Of a stretch of DNA of 64,000 bases, positions 62,077 through 64,000 are shown one piece after another; position 1 is the first letter of the stretch, and each line of letters opens with the position of its first letter. The notes beneath the pieces were generated by a model. The model searched no databases and was not told where the DNA came from. It was given only the letters and a program-made list of their open reading frames with translations. The translations under genes and the position numbers were made by a program. Source of the DNA: Clostridiaceae bacterium Marseille-Q3526 (GTDB taxonomy: Bacteria > Bacillota > Clostridia > Lachnospirales > Lachnospiraceae); assembly GCA_018223375.1 (NCBI GenBank), contig JAGTTS010000004.1:62001-126000 (forward strand). The letters are read 5' to 3'.

Positions 62077-62817
62077 ATGCCAAGAAGAACAGGGATGATG
62101 AAAATAATTGACGTACATGCGCATATTCTTCCAGGCGTTGACGATGGTTCTGAAAATTGGAACGAATCCATAGAAATGCTCTGGATGGCATATGAGCAGG
62201 GGATTCGAACCATAATCGCCACTCCCCATTACCATCAGGGACAGGATATAGAGAGATTAAAGGAAACTACCGGAATTCTGAGACAGGAGGCGCAAAAACT
62301 AGATCCAGAGTACGGTATTTTTTTAGGCCAGGAATTGATGGATTCAGAGGGGATTCTGGATGAACTGAGGAAAGGCCGGGCTCTTACAATGGCGGGCAGC
62401 CGCTATGTCCTGATTGAATTTCTTCCAAATGTATCATACAGCCGCCTGTATCAGAGATTGAGGCAGCTGCAGGGAGCTGGATATATTCCGATTCTGGCTC
62501 ATGCAGAGAGATATGGATGTCTGAGAACAAAGGGAAGACTGGAAGAGCTGATTGAAGGCGGAACCCGGATTCAGATGAACTACAGAAGCCTTGCAGGAAG
62601 CATATGGAATAAACATACGAGGTGGTGCAAAAGGCAGGTACTGGATGGAAATATTCATCTGCTGGGAACGGACATGCATAATTCAGGTTCCAGAGCGCCA
62701 AAGACAGATAAAGCCCTTGCGTGGCTGGAACGCCGCTGCGACAGGAAGCAGCTGCGGAGGATGCTGTTTAAATATCCGGAATACATATTGAATCATAAAG
62801 AAGGGATGGAAAGGTAA
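62077..62817 (+). CDS. Tyrosine-protein phosphatase, PHP type (CpsB/CapC/YwqE family)
   Basis: Manganese-dependent phosphatase that removes phosphate from the tyrosine kinase of the capsule machinery. PHP motifs: DVHAHILPGVDDGS, ATPHYH, GQELM, LAHAERYG and GTDMHNSGSR. Length about 246 residues. The start is uncertain: 62077 has a weak GGAG site 5 bases upstream; 62095 and 62098 (just before KIIDVHAHI) are alternatives. First gene of a locus phosphatase, Wzz, BY-kinase that runs beyond the window. Confidence 0.92.
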   Translation: MPRRTGMMKIIDVHAHILPGVDDGSENWNESIEMLWMAYEQGIRTIIATPHYHQGQDIERLKETTGILRQEAQKLDPEYGIFLGQELMDSEGILDELRKGRALTMAGSRYVLIEFLPNVSYSRLYQRLRQLQGAGYIPILAHAERYGCLRTKGRLEELIEGGTRIQMNYRSLAGSIWNKHTRWCKRQVLDGNIHLLGTDMHNSGSRAPKTDKALAWLERRCDRKQLRRMLFKYPEYILNHKEGMER

Positions 62818-62823
62818 GAAAAC

Positions 62824-63540
62824 ATGGGGAACACACAGTATGAAGAGAATGACGAGATAGAAATTGATCTGCTGGAGATATTGCTTGAACTGAAAAAAAG
62901 AGTTCTTTGGATTCTTCTGGCAGTTGTGATTGGAGGCGCTGTGTTCGGACTGTACAGTAAGCTGATTCTGGTTCCGAAATATTCTTCCACAGCCATGATG
63001 TATGTGCTTTCTAAGGAGACGACCCTGACCTCTCTGGCTGACCTGCAGATAGGAAGCCAGCTGACACAGGACTACAAGGTTATGATTACCAGCCGGCCAG
63101 TGCTGGAAAAGGTAATTACAGACCTGAACCTGGAGTACAGCTATGAGGGGTTAAAGAAAAAGCTGATCATTGAAAACCCGAAGGATACGCGAATTTTACA
63201 GCTGTCCATAGAAGAAGCTGATCCAAATTTAGCGGCAGATATTGTCAATACAGTGGCAAAGCGTTCTTCTGAATATATCGGAGAAATTATGGAGATGATT
63301 CCTCCTAAAATTGTGGAGGAAGGAATCGCGGCAGAACTTCCCGTGACGCCGAATGTGCTTAAAAATGCGGTGATTGGAGCACTTCTGGGAGCTGTTCTCG
63401 TATGCGCGGCAGTAACGCTTCAGGTAGTTATGAACGATACTATTAAGACAGAAGAAGATATCGAGAAATACTTGAAAATTTCCACGCTTGCAGAAGTTCC
63501 GGAGAAGAGAAATACAAATGGGAAAGGGGGAAAGCGCTGA
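62824..63540 (+). CDS. Capsule chain-length/kinase activator protein (Wzz, CapA/YveK-like)
   Basis: Membrane protein of 238 residues with two transmembrane helices (about 27-50 and 187-207) around an extracytoplasmic Wzz domain. DLQIGSQLTQDYKVMITSR and the proline-bearing LPVTPNVLKNAVIGALLG before TM2 are family marks. In Gram-positives this protein activates the following tyrosine kinase and sets polymer length. Gap of 6 bp from the phosphatase gene, 2 bp to the kinase gene. Confidence 0.92.
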   Translation: MGNTQYEENDEIEIDLLEILLELKKRVLWILLAVVIGGAVFGLYSKLILVPKYSSTAMMYVLSKETTLTSLADLQIGSQLTQDYKVMITSRPVLEKVITDLNLEYSYEGLKKKLIIENPKDTRILQLSIEEADPNLAADIVNTVAKRSSEYIGEIMEMIPPKIVEEGIAAELPVTPNVLKNAVIGALLGAVLVCAAVTLQVVMNDTIKTEEDIEKYLKISTLAEVPEKRNTNGKGGKR

Positions 63541-63542
63541 TC

Positions 63543-64000
63543 ATGGGAATGACAGTTGAGATACAGACACAGGAAAAAGAGGATTTTCACTTCGAGGAAG
63601 CTCTGAAGATGCTCAGGACTAATATTCAGTTTTCAGGCTCTAATATCAAGGTAATTATGTTTACAAGCGCAGTCCCGGGAGAGGGGAAAAGCCAGATTAC
63701 CTTTTCAGAGGCCATGTCTCTGGCAGCCCTGGGACGCCGCGTGCTGCTGATTGACGCTGATATCAGAAAGAGCGTACTGCTGAATCGGTATCAGGTAAAG
63801 CAGGAAGTGGGCGGACTCAGCGAATATTTAAGCGGACAGAGACGGCTGGACGAGGTTTTGTGCCATACTACCATCAGAAATTTGGACGTCATTTTTGCAG
63901 GCCCGTATTCTCCCAACCCGTCAGAACTTCTGGCAGATCCGATTTTTGCCAGACTGCTAGAGGAGATGAGAGAAGAGTATGATTACGTTCTGATCGATAC
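63543..64000 (+). CDS. Bacterial tyrosine kinase (CapB/CpsD/YwqD-like), 3' truncated by window end
   Basis: BY-kinase with deviant Walker motifs: SAVPGEGKS (Walker A) and VLLIDADIRKS (Walker A'); the Walker B (YDYVLID) lies at the window edge. The N-terminal FEEALKMLRTNIQFS is the typical oligomerisation/activation helix. About 152 residues are visible. It would phosphorylate its own C-terminal tyrosine cluster (outside the window) and is reset by the PHP phosphatase. It signals a polysaccharide locus that continues to the right. Confidence 0.93.
   Translation, partial: MGMTVEIQTQEKEDFHFEEALKMLRTNIQFSGSNIKVIMFTSAVPGEGKSQITFSEAMSLAALGRRVLLIDADIRKSVLLNRYQVKQEVGGLSEYLSGQRRLDEVLCHTTIRNLDVIFAGPYSPNPSELLADPIFARLLEEMREEYDYVLID

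Overview
The window looks like chromosome of an anaerobic, Gram-positive Clostridia, most likely a gut Lachnospiraceae (Enterocloster/Lachnoclostridium/symbiosum-like). The signs are a class III (oxygen-sensitive) ribonucleotide reductase, a class III fructose-bisphosphatase, a complete six-gene Rnf complex, sporulation-type membrane proteins (SpoVB-like, YtvI-like), a DarA-type c-di-AMP receptor, AGGAGG ribosome sites throughout, about 50 % GC genes with AT-rich spacers, and a Firmicutes-type capsule start (CpsB phosphatase, Wzz, BY-kinase). Species is not decided by the sequence alone.

Layout. 1-3.9 kb: 3' part of nrdD with a fused redoxin domain, then fbp. 4.1-9.4 kb: LysR regulator, M20 amidohydrolase, YfcC carrier, then an NSS-type Na+ symporter. 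9.6-14.1 kb: membrane diguanylate cyclase, phnWX for 2-aminoethylphosphonate breakdown, and a c-di-AMP receptor. 14.3-17.6 kb: a MetNIQ-like importer with a DUF169 protein. 17.7-19.6 kb: tRNA-Thr(GGT), a D-2-hydroxyacid dehydrogenase and a frameshifted HAD hydrolase. 19.7-25.0 kb (minus strand): a fused permease-ATPase with its lipoprotein, a YtvI-like protein and a Na/Pi transporter with PhoU domain. 25.3-32.5 kb: SpoVB-like flippase, MATE exporter, polar amino-acid ABC importer with an M20 amidohydrolase. 32.6-34.4 kb: a retron (msr-msd RNA plus reverse transcriptase) and a small cupin. 34.5-38.9 kb: sbcDC. 38.9-39.5 kb: a repeat island (conserved-loop hairpin, seven and a half 37-bp tandem repeats, two long perfect inverted repeats). 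39.6-44.5 kb: rnfCDGEAB from a strong promoter. 44.7-51.6 kb: a lipoprotein, a divergent MerR regulator with a classic 19-bp-spacer target promoter, YfcC-amidohydrolase-YfcC, and an aldose-epimerase-like gene. 51.7-56.7 kb: a 76-residue protein, a lone tyrosine recombinase, an NhaD-like antiporter with a cytidylate-kinase-like protein, and an AIM24 protein. 56.9-61.8 kb: an RbsA-type ABC importer with a DUF3798 binding lipoprotein. 62.1 kb to the end: the first genes of a capsule/exopolysaccharide locus that runs off the window.

How it fits together. Much of the window is scavenging: three separate modules pair an importer with an intracellular amidohydrolase, beside phosphonate use and several ABC importers, energised by the Rnf ion pump. 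The most unusual item is the retron at 32.8-34.0 kb. Its RNA can be folded by eye (a1/a2 pairing, two msr hairpins, branched msd), the RT has the retron-specific NAxxH and VTG signatures, and no known retron effector gene lies next to it.
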